Positions 43,643 to 52,859 of a stretch of 64,000 bases of DNA are shown piece by piece. Made by a program: the position numbers and the translations under genes. Location: positions 124,001 through 188,000 of the forward strand of contig JALKAW010000005.1 in NCBI GenBank assembly GCA_023015825.1, written 5' to 3'. Each line of letters starts with the position of its first letter. The first letter of the stretch is position 1. Origin of the DNA: Flavobacteriaceae bacterium S0862. Lineage in GTDB: Bacteria; Bacteroidota; Bacteroidia; Flavobacteriales; Flavobacteriaceae. The notes under the pieces were generated by a model. It was not told the origin of the DNA. It saw only the letters and a program-made list of their open reading frames with translations, and ran no database searches.

Positions 43643-45250
43643 ATGCGCAGTTTTTTCTCGAATTTATCTCTTTTGCTTGTTATTTGTTTCGTGCTATTTA
43701 ATTGCGCAAATCGAGGCACACCTTCAGGCGGAGAAAAAGATGTAACACCACCAGAAATTGAAAGATCTGTTCCCGATAATAACTCAGTAAACTTTAATGT
43801 TAGGGAAATTAAGATATATTTTGATGAGTATGTAAAACTTAATGATTTACAGAAACAGTTAATTATTTCGCCTCCAATGGAGCCTGCACCAGAGATTACA
43901 CCTTTGGGTTCTGCAAGTAAATATATTACTATTAAAATTCTAGACACCTTACAAGAAAACACGACTTATGCCATTAATTTTGGAACAAGTATTGTTGATA
44001 ATAATGAAGGCAATCCTTATCCGTATTATCGCTATGTGTTTTCAACAGGAAGTTATATAGACTCCTTGAGTATTGGTGGATTTGTTAAAAATTCATTTGA
44101 AAGAGAGCCAGACGATTTTGTGTCGGTTATGCTTTATGAAGTGAATGAGACCTTTAACGATTCCATTATTTACAAAGAAAAGCCAAAATATATTACTAAT
44201 ACGCTTGATAGCGTGACATCCTTTAAGCTGGAAAATTTAAAAGCAGGGAAGTACTTAATGGTGGCTTTAAAAGAAGAAAACGAAAATTATACTTTTCAGC
44301 AAAAAAGAGATAAAATAGCTTTTAAAAAAGAATTTATTACTGTACCATCTGATTCTGTTTATGAACTAAACTTATTCAAGGAAGTACCAGATTTTAAAGC
44401 AGTAAGACCTAGTCTAATTTCTGGAAATAAGATTGCTTTTGGATACGAAGGTGACGCAAAAAACATGAAGATTGAATTATTATCCCAAGCACCTTCAGAT
44501 TTTAAAACTATTATCACAAAAGAAACAGATAAAGACACACTTAATTATTGGTATAAGCCTAATTTTGAAGTAGACTCATTGATGTTTAAAGTGTCTAAGG
44601 CAAATTATGAAGACACTTTTAAAGTGAACTTAAGAGATTTAAAAAAGGATACGCTTATAATTAAGCCTATAGAAGGGAGGTCACTGAAACTAGAAGAAGA
44701 CTTCCAATTGCAAGGAACAACACCATTTGCAGAAATAGATGAAAGTAAAATAACTATTCTTGATAAAGACTCCACCAATGTCGATTTTTCTACAAAATTA
44801 GATGCATTTAACAATATCTATAGTTTTAGTTTTGATAAAACTGAAGATAATGCTTACCGTTTTGAATTGCTTCCAGGGGCATTTATCGATTTTTTTGAAG
44901 ACAGAAACGACACACTTAACTTTAATGTCCGTACAAAAAAGCAATTAGATTATGGTGATGTGAGGGTAAATTTGCAAAATGCCACCTATCCTGTAATTGT
45001 ACAATTAGTAGACAAAAAAGGTGATGTTATTGCTGAACAATTTGTAGAAGAAGTATCAAAACCAATAGACTTTCTAAGCCTAAATCCTGGAAACTATTTT
45101 CTAAGAGTTATTTTTGATTCTAACAAAAACAGAAAATACGATTCTGGTAATTATTTAATGAAATTACAACCAGAACGTGTTAGTCACGATACAAAAGAGA
45201 TTGAAGTCAGAGCTTTTTCTGAGCAAATAGTAACGTTTATTTTACAGTAA
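43643..45250 (+). CDS. Ig-like (Big_5) domain lipoprotein
   Basis: This 535-residue lipoprotein has a lipobox LFNC (Cys21), then the common Bacteroidota opening GTPSGGEKDVTPPEI and a Big_5-type Ig-like domain (about 38-130; DEYVKLNDLQKQLIISPP and TTYAINFGTSIVDNNEGNP). The remaining 400 residues appear to be further beta-sandwich units and end with FDSNKNRKYDSGNY, an EF-like acidic loop. It is a surface or periplasmic protein of unknown role. Its end overlaps the convergent amidase gene by 14 bases. Confidence 0.85.
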   Translation: MRSFFSNLSLLLVICFVLFNCANRGTPSGGEKDVTPPEIERSVPDNNSVNFNVREIKIYFDEYVKLNDLQKQLIISPPMEPAPEITPLGSASKYITIKILDTLQENTTYAINFGTSIVDNNEGNPYPYYRYVFSTGSYIDSLSIGGFVKNSFEREPDDFVSVMLYEVNETFNDSIIYKEKPKYITNTLDSVTSFKLENLKAGKYLMVALKEENENYTFQQKRDKIAFKKEFITVPSDSVYELNLFKEVPDFKAVRPSLISGNKIAFGYEGDAKNMKIELLSQAPSDFKTIITKETDKDTLNYWYKPNFEVDSLMFKVSKANYEDTFKVNLRDLKKDTLIIKPIEGRSLKLEEDFQLQGTTPFAEIDESKITILDKDSTNVDFSTKLDAFNNIYSFSFDKTEDNAYRFELLPGAFIDFFEDRNDTLNFNVRTKKQLDYGDVRVNLQNATYPVIVQLVDKKGDVIAEQFVEEVSKPIDFLSLNPGNYFLRVIFDSNKNRKYDSGNYLMKLQPERVSHDTKEIEVRAFSEQIVTFILQ

Positions 45251-46016
45251 AACTGTCTCTGTCATCTAAAAACTTCAGCTTATTTCTAATTGTAGATATA
45301 TGTTTTTTATCTAAAGTAACTATCTCTATACCTTCTTCATCATCTTCCAGAGATGTTAGTTGTGTTCCTAAGCCATCATAAGCAGCCGAATGTCCAGAAT
45401 ATTCATGGTTATTAGCGTCATTCCCAACACGATTAACGCCAATACAATAACTCATATTTTCGATAGCTCTTGCTTTTAACAATGTATCCCAAGCATCAAT
45501 TCTTGGTTTTGGCCAATTAGCGACATAAAAAAGCATATCATAATTTTCTGCGTTTCTCGCCCAAACAGGGAAACGTAAATCGTAACACACCAATGGACAA
45601 ATTTTCCATCCTTTATAATCTATAACAATCTTTTTTGCCCCAGCTTTATAGACTTTATCTTCTCCAGCTAAGGTGAAGGTGTGACGTTTATCGTAAGTTT
45701 CAATCAACCCATCAGACGTTACAAAAACAAAACGATTGTAAAAATGATTATTTTCTTTAATAACTAAACTTCCTCCAATGGCTGTTTGTTTTGCTTGACT
45801 AATTTTTTTTAACCACTTTATTGTTGAGCCATCCATGGTTTCAAAAACATTTTCAGGAGTCATTGTAAACCCTGAAGTAAACATTTCTGGCAAAAGTATT
45901 ACATCAACAGGCTCTTTAATCGATTCGATTTTATTTATAAAATGCGCTCTATTGTCTTCGGGGTTTTCCCAAACTAAATCCGATTGAATAATGGCTATTT
46001 TCAAAGTGTTTTGCAT
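45237..46016 (-). CDS. Omega-amidase (YafV-like nitrilase)
   Basis: This 259-residue carbon-nitrogen hydrolase has the catalytic triad in order: Glu44 (LLPEMF), Lys110 (TYDKRHTF) and Cys144 (PLVCYDLRFP). The short length and the MFTSGF context fit the YafV/Nit2 omega-amidases that convert alpha-ketoglutaramate or alpha-ketosuccinamate to the keto acids and ammonia. Such enzymes partner with methionine or glutamine aminotransferases; one lies nearby at 47690-48832. Confidence 0.92.
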   Translation of the reverse strand: MQNTLKIAIIQSDLVWENPEDNRAHFINKIESIKEPVDVILLPEMFTSGFTMTPENVFETMDGSTIKWLKKISQAKQTAIGGSLVIKENNHFYNRFVFVTSDGLIETYDKRHTFTLAGEDKVYKAGAKKIVIDYKGWKICPLVCYDLRFPVWARNAENYDMLFYVANWPKPRIDAWDTLLKARAIENMSYCIGVNRVGNDANNHEYSGHSAAYDGLGTQLTSLEDDEEGIEIVTLDKKHISTIRNKLKFLDDRDSFTVK

Positions 46017-46124
46017 ATTTCAAAAGTAGTGATTTATCCTAAATTGTTTTTAAATAAATACTCACTAATATCAAGGTTTGGTTTAGTTTATTTATTTTTA
46101 GAATTAATTTTCAAATCCTCTTTT

Positions 46125-47282
46125 ATGAAAAACTATTTTTTAGCCATCGTTTTTATAGTGTCATTTTTCAATCATAGTTTTTCGCAAGAAATAGGATACT
46201 TCCCAGAAAAAAATGCAGTATGGCAAGAAAAAACTCCTAATGCATTAAATATCAATTCTGAACTTTTAGCTGAAGCCGTAAAATTTGCAAACGACAATGA
46301 ATATTCAGGTTCAAGAGATTTAAGAATTGCCATTTTGAAAGGATTTGCTAGAGAGCCGTTTCATGAAATTTCTGGACCAACTAAGAAAAGAGGAGGTCCA
46401 GCAGGAGTGATACTTAAAGATGGTTACATTGTTGCAAAATGGGGAGATACCAAACGAGTAGACATGACGTTTAGCGTCACCAAAAGTTTTTTATCTACAG
46501 TAGCTGGTTTGGCTTATGATAACAAATTAATTAGTAGCATAGATGATAAATTAGCCAATTATATTTGGGATGGCACTTTTAGAGGCAACCATAACAGCAA
46601 GATTACTTGGGAGCATTTGTTACAACAAAACTCAGATTGGTCTGGAGAGCTTTGGGGAGGAAAAGATTGGGCAGACAGACCACCAAGAGAAGGCGATATT
46701 GACGATTGGAAATACAGAGAGCTAAAAGAACCAGGAACAGTTATGGAGTATAATGATGTTCGTGTAAATGTACTAGCGTATTCCTTAACTCATGTGTGGA
46801 GACAACCAGTTCCTCAAGTTTTAAAAGAACATATAATGGACCCAATTGGAGCGTCTACCACATGGAGATGGTTTGGATATGATAATGCGTGGACAGTTAT
46901 TGACGGCATAAAAATGAAATCGGTTACTGGAGGAGGACATTCAGGAGGAGGCATATTTATTTCTGCAGAAGATATGGCAAGATTTGGATTGTTATTTTTA
47001 AATAACGGTAAATGGAAAGACAAACAACTTATTAGTAAATCTTGGATTGAAAAAGCCATAACACCATCTCAACCAAATGCTAATTATGGTTACATGTGGT
47101 GGTTGAATAAACAAGGGAGCAGACATTGGGAAGGACTCTCTGAAAACATATACTTCGCTGCGGGATTTGGTGGCAACTTTATTGTGATAGATAAAGAAAA
47201 AAATCTCGTAGTTGTTACAAGATGGTTAGAGCCTTCAAAAATTAAAGAATTTATGACCAAAGTTGAAAAGAGTATAAATTAA
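46125..47282 (+). CDS. Exported serine hydrolase (class C beta-lactamase fold)
   Basis: The protein has 385 residues with the start at MKNYFLAIV (46125), where a signal peptide ends in SFSQ. The longer frame from 45984 has no role as an N-terminus. The SxxK motif SVTK is at 117-120, the YxN-type EYNDVRVN near 223, and a HSGGG segment near 290 replaces the KTG motif. These features fit penicillin-binding/esterase family proteins (AmpC fold). Substrate unknown. Confidence 0.87.
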   Translation: MKNYFLAIVFIVSFFNHSFSQEIGYFPEKNAVWQEKTPNALNINSELLAEAVKFANDNEYSGSRDLRIAILKGFAREPFHEISGPTKKRGGPAGVILKDGYIVAKWGDTKRVDMTFSVTKSFLSTVAGLAYDNKLISSIDDKLANYIWDGTFRGNHNSKITWEHLLQQNSDWSGELWGGKDWADRPPREGDIDDWKYRELKEPGTVMEYNDVRVNVLAYSLTHVWRQPVPQVLKEHIMDPIGASTTWRWFGYDNAWTVIDGIKMKSVTGGGHSGGGIFISAEDMARFGLLFLNNGKWKDKQLISKSWIEKAITPSQPNANYGYMWWLNKQGSRHWEGLSENIYFAAGFGGNFIVIDKEKNLVVVTRWLEPSKIKEFMTKVEKSIN

Positions 47283-47634
47283 GAATGCTGAACTTTTTTC
47301 TCGGCTTTTTTAACTTTTTCGTTTAGTTTTTCAATTTTTTCTAGCAAATTAGTTTCCTCTTTTGGAGATAGTTTCTCTTTTTGTTTTAGAACCTTTTCTG
47401 CCTTTTTTTTGCCTTTTTTCTTCTTTCTCTTTCTGTTTTAACTCGTTGACAAGTTTGAAAAACTCTTTTTTAATGGCTGCTTGTTCTTCTAAGGAAAATG
47501 TTGAAGTAACATCGTTACCGTCATGCATAATTTTACCTTTTTTTTACAATATATGTTTTCCCGTTTCTTTCTACTTCTTGTGCATTGCCAAAAAAGCCTA
47601 TTCCTATAAATAGCAGTATTAATAGATATCTCAT
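47279..47634 (-). pseudogene. Frameshifted gene for a small Lys/Glu-rich secreted protein
   Basis: A start at 47634 gives a signal peptide (MRYLLILLFIGIGFFGNAQ) and EVERNGKTYIVKK. The frame then breaks in an 8-A run (47540-47547), continues in another frame (GKIMHDGNDVTSTFSLEEQA and onward to KEKEEK), and breaks again near an A-rich stretch at about 47401-47419. The last part (KLSPKEETNLLEKIEKLNEK) reaches a stop at 47279. Deleting one A at the first site and adding one at the second restores one protein of about 117 residues. Either the gene is dead or the sequence has homopolymer errors. Unknown family. Confidence 0.7.
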
Positions 47635-47689
47635 TTTAATAATCTTTATCTCTTTTATTTGGACTCTATTCTATATAAAAAGGCACAAT

Positions 47690-48832
47690 TTATATTGAAT
47701 TTAAAATGTCAGCTCCACGCTTTAAAGTATCATCGGTTTTTGCAAAGCAAAAACGCAACATTTTTTCGTCTAACTTGTTTTTATTGAATACCGAAATTGG
47801 GATAGAAGCAATGCCTTTTTCTTCAGTAAGTCTAATAGCTAAATCATAATCGTTTTCATTAGAAATATTAGAATAATCTAAGGCTTGAAAATAAGTGCCT
47901 TTAGATGGCGTAAACGCAAATCTCGATTCTTTAATTAGATTCAAAAACAAATCTCTTTTTTCTTGAAAAAGACCAGATAATTCTAGATAATGCTTTGGTT
48001 CTTTTAAATACTCAGCTAAGGCCAATTGAATAGGATGATTGACGCTAAATACGTTAAATTGGTGCACTTTTACAAACTCATCCATTAAGTCTTTAGGCGC
48101 ACAACAATACCCAGTTTTCCAGCCAGTATTATGAAACGTTTTGCCAAAAGACGCTGAGATAAAACTACGAGATTTTAACTCAGGAAATAAGCACACGCTT
48201 TGATGTTGTTCGCCATCAAAAATAATATGTTCATATACCTCGTCACTTAACACAATAATGTTTGTGTTATTGGTTAGTTTTTGTAATTGTAGCATATCTT
48301 CTTTTGAAAATACAGTACCACTTGGATTGTGAGGTGTATTAATAATAATCATTTTGGTATTATTATTAATCACCTTAGCAACGTTGTTCCAATCAATTTT
48401 ATAATAAGGTTTATGTAATTGAATAGAAATCGCTTTTCCACCATTAAGTTCTATAGATGGAATGTAACAATCGTAAGCTGGACGAAATACAATGACTTCA
48501 TCTCCGGGTCTAATAAACGCAGTGATTGCTGTATAAATTGCTTGTGTTGCACCTGCTGTAACCGTTATTTCATTATCTGGATTATAGGTGGAACTGTAAA
48601 GGTCATCGTATTTTTTTGCAATGGCTTCACGTAATTTTAACACTCCAGGCATTGGCGCATAATAATTATAGCCATCATTCATATTGGCATTTACTAAATC
48701 TATTAGTTTTTGGTCGCCTTTAAAATCTGGAAATCCTTGAGATAAATTAATAGCCTTGTACTTATGAGCTAATGCACTCATCACCGAAAAAATGGTGGTC
48801 TCTAAATTTGGAAGTTTGGATTGGTGGTTCAT
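47690..48832 (-). CDS. Methionine aminotransferase (YbdL-like)
   Basis: This 380-residue class I PLP aminotransferase resembles E. coli YbdL. Seen are INLSQGFPDF (about 28-37), NTPHNPSGTVF (165-175), DEVYEHIIFDGEQHQS (197-212) and the PLP lysine in SASFGKTFHNTGWKTGY (Lys231). YbdL-type enzymes prefer methionine and aromatic amino acids. The omega-amidase at 45237 could remove the amide of the keto product. Its start follows a truncated LytTR gene on the same strand. Confidence 0.92.
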   Translation of the reverse strand: MNHQSKLPNLETTIFSVMSALAHKYKAINLSQGFPDFKGDQKLIDLVNANMNDGYNYYAPMPGVLKLREAIAKKYDDLYSSTYNPDNEITVTAGATQAIYTAITAFIRPGDEVIVFRPAYDCYIPSIELNGGKAISIQLHKPYYKIDWNNVAKVINNNTKMIIINTPHNPSGTVFSKEDMLQLQKLTNNTNIIVLSDEVYEHIIFDGEQHQSVCLFPELKSRSFISASFGKTFHNTGWKTGYCCAPKDLMDEFVKVHQFNVFSVNHPIQLALAEYLKEPKHYLELSGLFQEKRDLFLNLIKESRFAFTPSKGTYFQALDYSNISNENDYDLAIRLTEEKGIASIPISVFNKNKLDEKMLRFCFAKTDDTLKRGADILNSI

Positions 48833-48854
48833 AAAATGAGTTATAAACCGAAAA

Positions 48855-49080
48855 TTACATAATTTTTAACTGCTTTAATAGCTCTTGCTTATAAGTTCTA
48901 CCAACAGGGAGTTTTAAATCGTTTATAAATACTTGATTGCCTGAAAACTTATCGACCTTTTTGCTATTAATGATAAATGATTTATGAACTTGTACAAACT
49001 GCTCATCACAAAGTTTTTCTGTCCAGTTTTTAAGCGAGTCTATATAGGTAGTAATTGCTGTAGATAGAACTCCAGAAGCC
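48855..49080 (-). pseudogene. LytTR DNA-binding domain remnant (C-terminal part)
   Basis: The minus strand is open from about 49080 to a stop at 48855 (about 74 residues) without any start codon or N-terminal receiver domain. The sequence includes NWTEKLCDEQFVQVHKSFII and NDLKLPVGRTYKQELLKQL, which has the features of the LytTR fold end (FVQVHKSFIIN, then LPVGRTYK). The family binds DNA as part of response regulators. The 5' part of the gene is missing at about 49080, where the sequence changes into the remnant on the opposite strand. Confidence 0.7.
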
Positions 49081-49081
49081 T

Positions 49082-49293
49082 ATAAAAAAAAGCCCTACAG
49101 GTGAAGAGAAAGGCTTAAATATTATCAAAGTGCCTAGGTTATTTTTTATAAAGATGGGAATGAGATTAATAGAATTGTAGAGTCACCACATGTGACGCTT
49201 GAACAAGATATTAAAGCGATATTGGAAGGAGCGTATATACCAAAATACACAAAGACAAACTTAGCTGAGAAAACTATAAAAGAAATAGATTAA
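49082..49293 (+). pseudogene. Thioredoxin-like protein remnant (C-terminal part)
   Basis: From 49082 the plus strand reads IKKSPTGEEKGLNIIKVPR, ending in the cis-Pro region, and then in a frame shifted by one base near 49139 FYKDGNEINRIVESPHVTLE and on to a stop at 49291-49293. This matches the second half of thioredoxin-family proteins (KVPtFIFYKDGkEI). The CxxC-containing N-terminal half is absent. With the frameshift and missing 5' end it is not functional. The end overlaps the convergent MutS-like gene by 4 bases. Confidence 0.6.
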
Positions 49294-51059
49294 ACAATCT
49301 CCATTTTCTTAAGTAAAAAACTCGCATTCATATTCTGGCAAATACCTTTCTTTAATTTGTAGTCAAAATAGAGCTCATCATTTACGATGTCTGCATCAAA
49401 ATAGTAGTTCTTTACGTCGTCTAATTCTTTTTCAATTTTACATAAACTAAGGTCGTGGGTGGCGATAATACCTGTGGCATTTCCAGCCACTAATTTCTCT
49501 ACAAATTTCCTAGAACCTTGAGCTTTGTCGGTACTATTAGTGCCTTTTAAAATTTCATCTAATACAATAAAATATGGCTCTGTTTTTATAGTGTCTACAA
49601 TAAACTTAAGTCGTGTAAGCTCCGAAAAGAAATACGAACTATTATCAGTTAACGAATCACTGGTACGCATACTCGTGATGAGTTTTATAGGTGTGTATTC
49701 GCTTGATGCTGCGCAAACAGGTAAGCCAGCATTAGCCATAACTATATGTAAAGACACGGTTCGTAAAAAAGTACTTTTTCCAGCCATATTAGCACCTGTT
49801 ACAATAAAAAACTGTGCTTTATTGATGTTTAAGTCACTAGCAATACGCTTGGTTTTATCTAATAAAGGATGCCCTAACTCTTTGGCGCTTATAACGGTAT
49901 TGTTTGCTGTAATTTTTGGATATATAAATTCATCATGATTAAACGAAAAGTTGCTTAAGGAATTATAAGCATCAAAAAAGGCAACGACATCAAACCAATC
50001 TTCAACTTTGTGAGTATACATCTTTATCCATTGTTCTATTTTATAGCTTTGAATTAAATCCCAAAGAAAAAAACCATTTCCAAAAAAGATGAAAAATATA
50101 TTGTTTCTATTATCTAAAGCGTCTAATGCTTTTGAAAACGATTTCAAAATGTCTGATGCTTTTTCGTTTTCAGAAGCGATTTGAAGTTGTTTGTCTTTTA
50201 GTAATATTGAGGTGAACGTTTCCGTTTCTATTTGGTCTAATAGCAAAGCATATTGTCTAAACGTATCTTTAATCTTGGTGGTATGCATGGATAGCATATT
50301 TACTTTTTTAAATACAAAACCTATGATAAAAATTCCAAAGATTAACCAATACGCTATATAATGAAGCGGAATAATTTGCAACACACTACAAACAATGATT
50401 ACTGTTGAAATTGCTCCAAAAAGATAAGGTAACCAACGCATTATTTTAGGCACAAAGGGTTGGTAATTGTGTAACCAATCAATAATAACATTTGTTGGTG
50501 TTTCAGTTTCTATTAAGGATGCTTTAGCAGTAAATAACTGTCGCCATTTAGGTTTTTTAGAAAGCTCTCTAAGGGCTTCTTGACGATTAGGAATGTTAGT
50601 AATGTCATTAGCTTTTAGCACCTCCGCTAATGCGTGTGTACCTTCGTTTATGGTTGTTCTGTTGAGGTATTGAAAAAAAGAACCACGACCAAACAAATCG
50701 ATATCTAAGCTATAAGGGTGTTCTGGATTTTGAAACTGATTACCGCTAAACCGTTTATGAAAATTACCTTTAGCTATTTCTAACTCTTCGTTGTTAATGT
50801 GTAATAAGGCTTTGAATAAATTGCGTTGCGCTTTGGCATCTGTATGTTTTGATACGAAGAATAAAAACAAGCAAATAGCAATAATGCCAATAGCTACTGT
50901 AACTGGAATGTTATGAAAAAAATGATAAATTCCGATAACGCCTGCAAGGTAAATAACCACTCTAGATAGACTCAAAACCAAGAGCTTCTTTTTTAAAGCA
51001 GCTATCTTGCTTTGGAATAAAGCTATTTGTGAGTTGTAAAATTGTAATGTGTTGTTCAT
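49290..51059 (-). CDS. Membrane-associated MutS-like ATPase
   Basis: This 589-residue protein lacks MutS mismatch-recognition and connector domains. It has hydrophobic segments near residues 33-72 (VVIYLAGVIGIYHFFHNIPV and IAICLFLFFV) and 210-250, then a MutS-type lever/clamp-like helical region and the C-terminal ABC ATPase domain with Walker A TGANMAGKSTF (about 420-430), then DEILKGTNSTDKA and TGIIATHDLSL. It is a Bacteroidota MutS-related protein of unknown role; true mismatch repair is unlikely. Confidence 0.85.
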   Translation of the reverse strand: MNNTLQFYNSQIALFQSKIAALKKKLLVLSLSRVVIYLAGVIGIYHFFHNIPVTVAIGIIAICLFLFFVSKHTDAKAQRNLFKALLHINNEELEIAKGNFHKRFSGNQFQNPEHPYSLDIDLFGRGSFFQYLNRTTINEGTHALAEVLKANDITNIPNRQEALRELSKKPKWRQLFTAKASLIETETPTNVIIDWLHNYQPFVPKIMRWLPYLFGAISTVIIVCSVLQIIPLHYIAYWLIFGIFIIGFVFKKVNMLSMHTTKIKDTFRQYALLLDQIETETFTSILLKDKQLQIASENEKASDILKSFSKALDALDNRNNIFFIFFGNGFFLWDLIQSYKIEQWIKMYTHKVEDWFDVVAFFDAYNSLSNFSFNHDEFIYPKITANNTVISAKELGHPLLDKTKRIASDLNINKAQFFIVTGANMAGKSTFLRTVSLHIVMANAGLPVCAASSEYTPIKLITSMRTSDSLTDNSSYFFSELTRLKFIVDTIKTEPYFIVLDEILKGTNSTDKAQGSRKFVEKLVAGNATGIIATHDLSLCKIEKELDDVKNYYFDADIVNDELYFDYKLKKGICQNMNASFLLKKMEIV

Positions 51060-51073
51060 GAGGAGTTTTAAAG

Positions 51074-52021
51074 TTATAAACTCATCTTATCCAACTTTTC
51101 AAACACTGCAATAACAGCAGTCACTGCTTTTGCATAAAATTCTGGTTGTATGTTTTCAAAATCATCTGTTGGCTTGTGGTAATCTTTATGGTCTTCTACG
51201 CCAAAATATAAAAACGGAATTTTTTCTCTGTGAAATGGTCCGTGATCTGATGAGAACACCCAACTTTGTTTACCATCTAATCCATCATGACCAGTTAATA
51301 GTTTAAAGTTTTCTGGTAATTCTAAGCCTTCAATTGCTGGTTGTAATTGCGTATATAAATTAGTCCCCACCACATACAATTCGTTATTATCGTTACGACC
51401 TACCATGTCTAGATTCACATTCATGGCAATTTGCTCTTTAGGTAATGAGTTGGCTTTTACAAAATGACTAGCGCCTTGTAAGCCCATTTCTTCGGCATCA
51501 AATGCAGCAATCACCACAGAGTGTTTTGGTGGATTGTTTTTAAAATATTCAGCCATGGCAATTATAGCACTTGTACCTGAAGCATCGTCATCAGCGCCAT
51601 TATACACTTTTCCACCTCTCACACCAACATGGTCGTAATGTGCAGATATTACAATATATTTTTCGGCATGTTCTGTGCCTTTAATAACACCTAACACGTT
51701 AGCACCTTCATAGGTTTTTTTATCACGACGACCTTCAAAACTAAAAGGCTGTGTATAATCATCCAATAAAGGAGCAATACCGTATTTTTTAAATTGATTA
51801 ATAACATATTCTCTCGCAATTAAATTACCTTTTGTTCCAGTTTGCCTACCTTCTAAAGAGTCTAAAGACAAAAATCTCACACGTTCTAACAGTGCTTCAG
51901 GATCAAATAGTTCAACTTCTTTTTCTATGGTTTCAACTTCTTGAGTTGCTTCCCTTGTTTGACCTTTGCAAGAAAAAGTAAGTAAGGCAAGTAATGCTAG
52001 GGAATAAAGTCTAAATTTCAT
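51074..52021 (-). CDS. M28 family metallopeptidase lipoprotein
   Basis: This 315-residue zinc aminopeptidase has a lipobox FSC with Cys18. The zinc-binding and catalytic set is visible: SAHYDHVGV (His), GADDDASG (bridging Asp), DAEEMGLQG (catalytic and ligand Glu), NLDMVGR (Asp) and VEDHKDYHKPTDD (last His). Its likely place is in the periplasm or outer membrane. It starts 15 bases before the MutS-like gene. Confidence 0.9.
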   Translation of the reverse strand: MKFRLYSLALLALLTFSCKGQTREATQEVETIEKEVELFDPEALLERVRFLSLDSLEGRQTGTKGNLIAREYVINQFKKYGIAPLLDDYTQPFSFEGRRDKKTYEGANVLGVIKGTEHAEKYIVISAHYDHVGVRGGKVYNGADDDASGTSAIIAMAEYFKNNPPKHSVVIAAFDAEEMGLQGASHFVKANSLPKEQIAMNVNLDMVGRNDNNELYVVGTNLYTQLQPAIEGLELPENFKLLTGHDGLDGKQSWVFSSDHGPFHREKIPFLYFGVEDHKDYHKPTDDFENIQPEFYAKAVTAVIAVFEKLDKMSL

Positions 52022-52054
52022 TTTTTTATTTTATTAGGAAACCAAAGCTAATAA

Positions 52055-52085
52055 AAAAACCTAAGTGAGAACTTAGGTTTTTGTT
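52055..52085 (-). terminator. Terminator of the sdhCAB operon
   Basis: A 12-bp perfect stem AAAAACCTAAGT/ACTTAGGTTTTT with loop GAGA lies just past the sdhB stop, followed by a T run on the minus strand. Confidence 0.85.
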
Positions 52086-52106
52086 AATTATATAAAATTG
52101 TTTGGT

Positions 52107-52850
52107 CTATTTTAAATTGGCTTTCATTAGTTCCCGATTCATACGAGCTATAGTATCTAAAGAAATCCCTTTAGGGCACTCAACTTCGCATGCTCCAGTA
52201 TTGGTACAGTTTCCAAAACCTTCGGCATCCATTTGCTCTACCATGTTTCTAACTCGGTCGGCAGCCTCTATTTGTCCTTGAGGTAATAAAGCATATTGAC
52301 TCACTTTTGCACCAACAAATAACATTGCTGAAGAGTTTTTACAAGTGGCTACACAAGCACCACAACCAATACAAGCAGCTGCGTCCATGGCCTCATCGGC
52401 TGCATGTTTTGAAATAGGGATGGCATTTGCGTCTTGTGTGTTTCCAGATGTGTTTACAGAAATATAACCTCCAGCTTGTTGAATACGCTCAAAAGCAGTT
52501 CTATCAACAACTAAATCTTTTATCACTGGAAAGGCTTTTGCTCTCCAAGGCTCAATAGTAATAGTATCACCATCCTTAAACATACGCATGTGTAACTGGC
52601 ATGTTGTAATACCTCTGTCTGGACCATGTGCTTCTCCATTTATATACATAGAACACATACCACAAATTCCTTCACGACAATCGTGGTCGAATGCAACAGG
52701 TTCTTCCCCAGAGTTTACCAATTGTTCGTTCAAAACATCCATCATTTCCAAGAAAGACATGTGCTCTGAAATATCAGTTACTTTATAATCGACCATTTGA
52801 CCCTTTGTATTTGAGTCTTTTTGCCTCCAGATCTTTAATGTTAAATTCAT
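52107..52850 (-). CDS. sdhB: Succinate dehydrogenase iron-sulfur subunit
   Basis: This 247-residue subunit carries three Fe-S clusters. The 2Fe-2S site is [11 protein letters not shown] with the later TTCQ, the 4Fe-4S site is [12 protein letters not shown], and the 3Fe-4S site is [14 protein letters not shown]. It belongs to complex II on the inner membrane. It lies 9 bases after sdhA. Confidence 0.97.
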   Translation of the reverse strand: MNLTLKIWRQKDSNTKGQMVDYKVTDISEHMSFLEMMDVLNEQLVNSGEEPVAFDHDCREGICGMCSMYINGEAHGPDRGITTCQLHMRMFKDGDTITIEPWRAKAFPVIKDLVVDRTAFERIQQAGGYISVNTSGNTQDANAIPISKHAADEAMDAAACIGCGACVATCKNSSAMLFVGAKVSQYALLPQGQIEAADRVRNMVEQMDAEGFGNCTNTGACEVECPKGISLDTIARMNRELMKANLK

Positions 52851-52859
52851 AATGTCTAC

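Noticed and set aside
43643-45250. Surface adhesin with T9SS sorting domain
   Set aside because: The C-terminus lacks the Gly-rich/Lys-ending sorting pattern and the N-terminus has a lipobox, so lipid anchoring explains it better.
47362-47613. Plus-strand Phe/Ser-rich frame of 83 residues
   Set aside because: It is the antisense of the Lys/Glu-rich frameshifted gene; its composition follows from the opposite strand and it has no start context.
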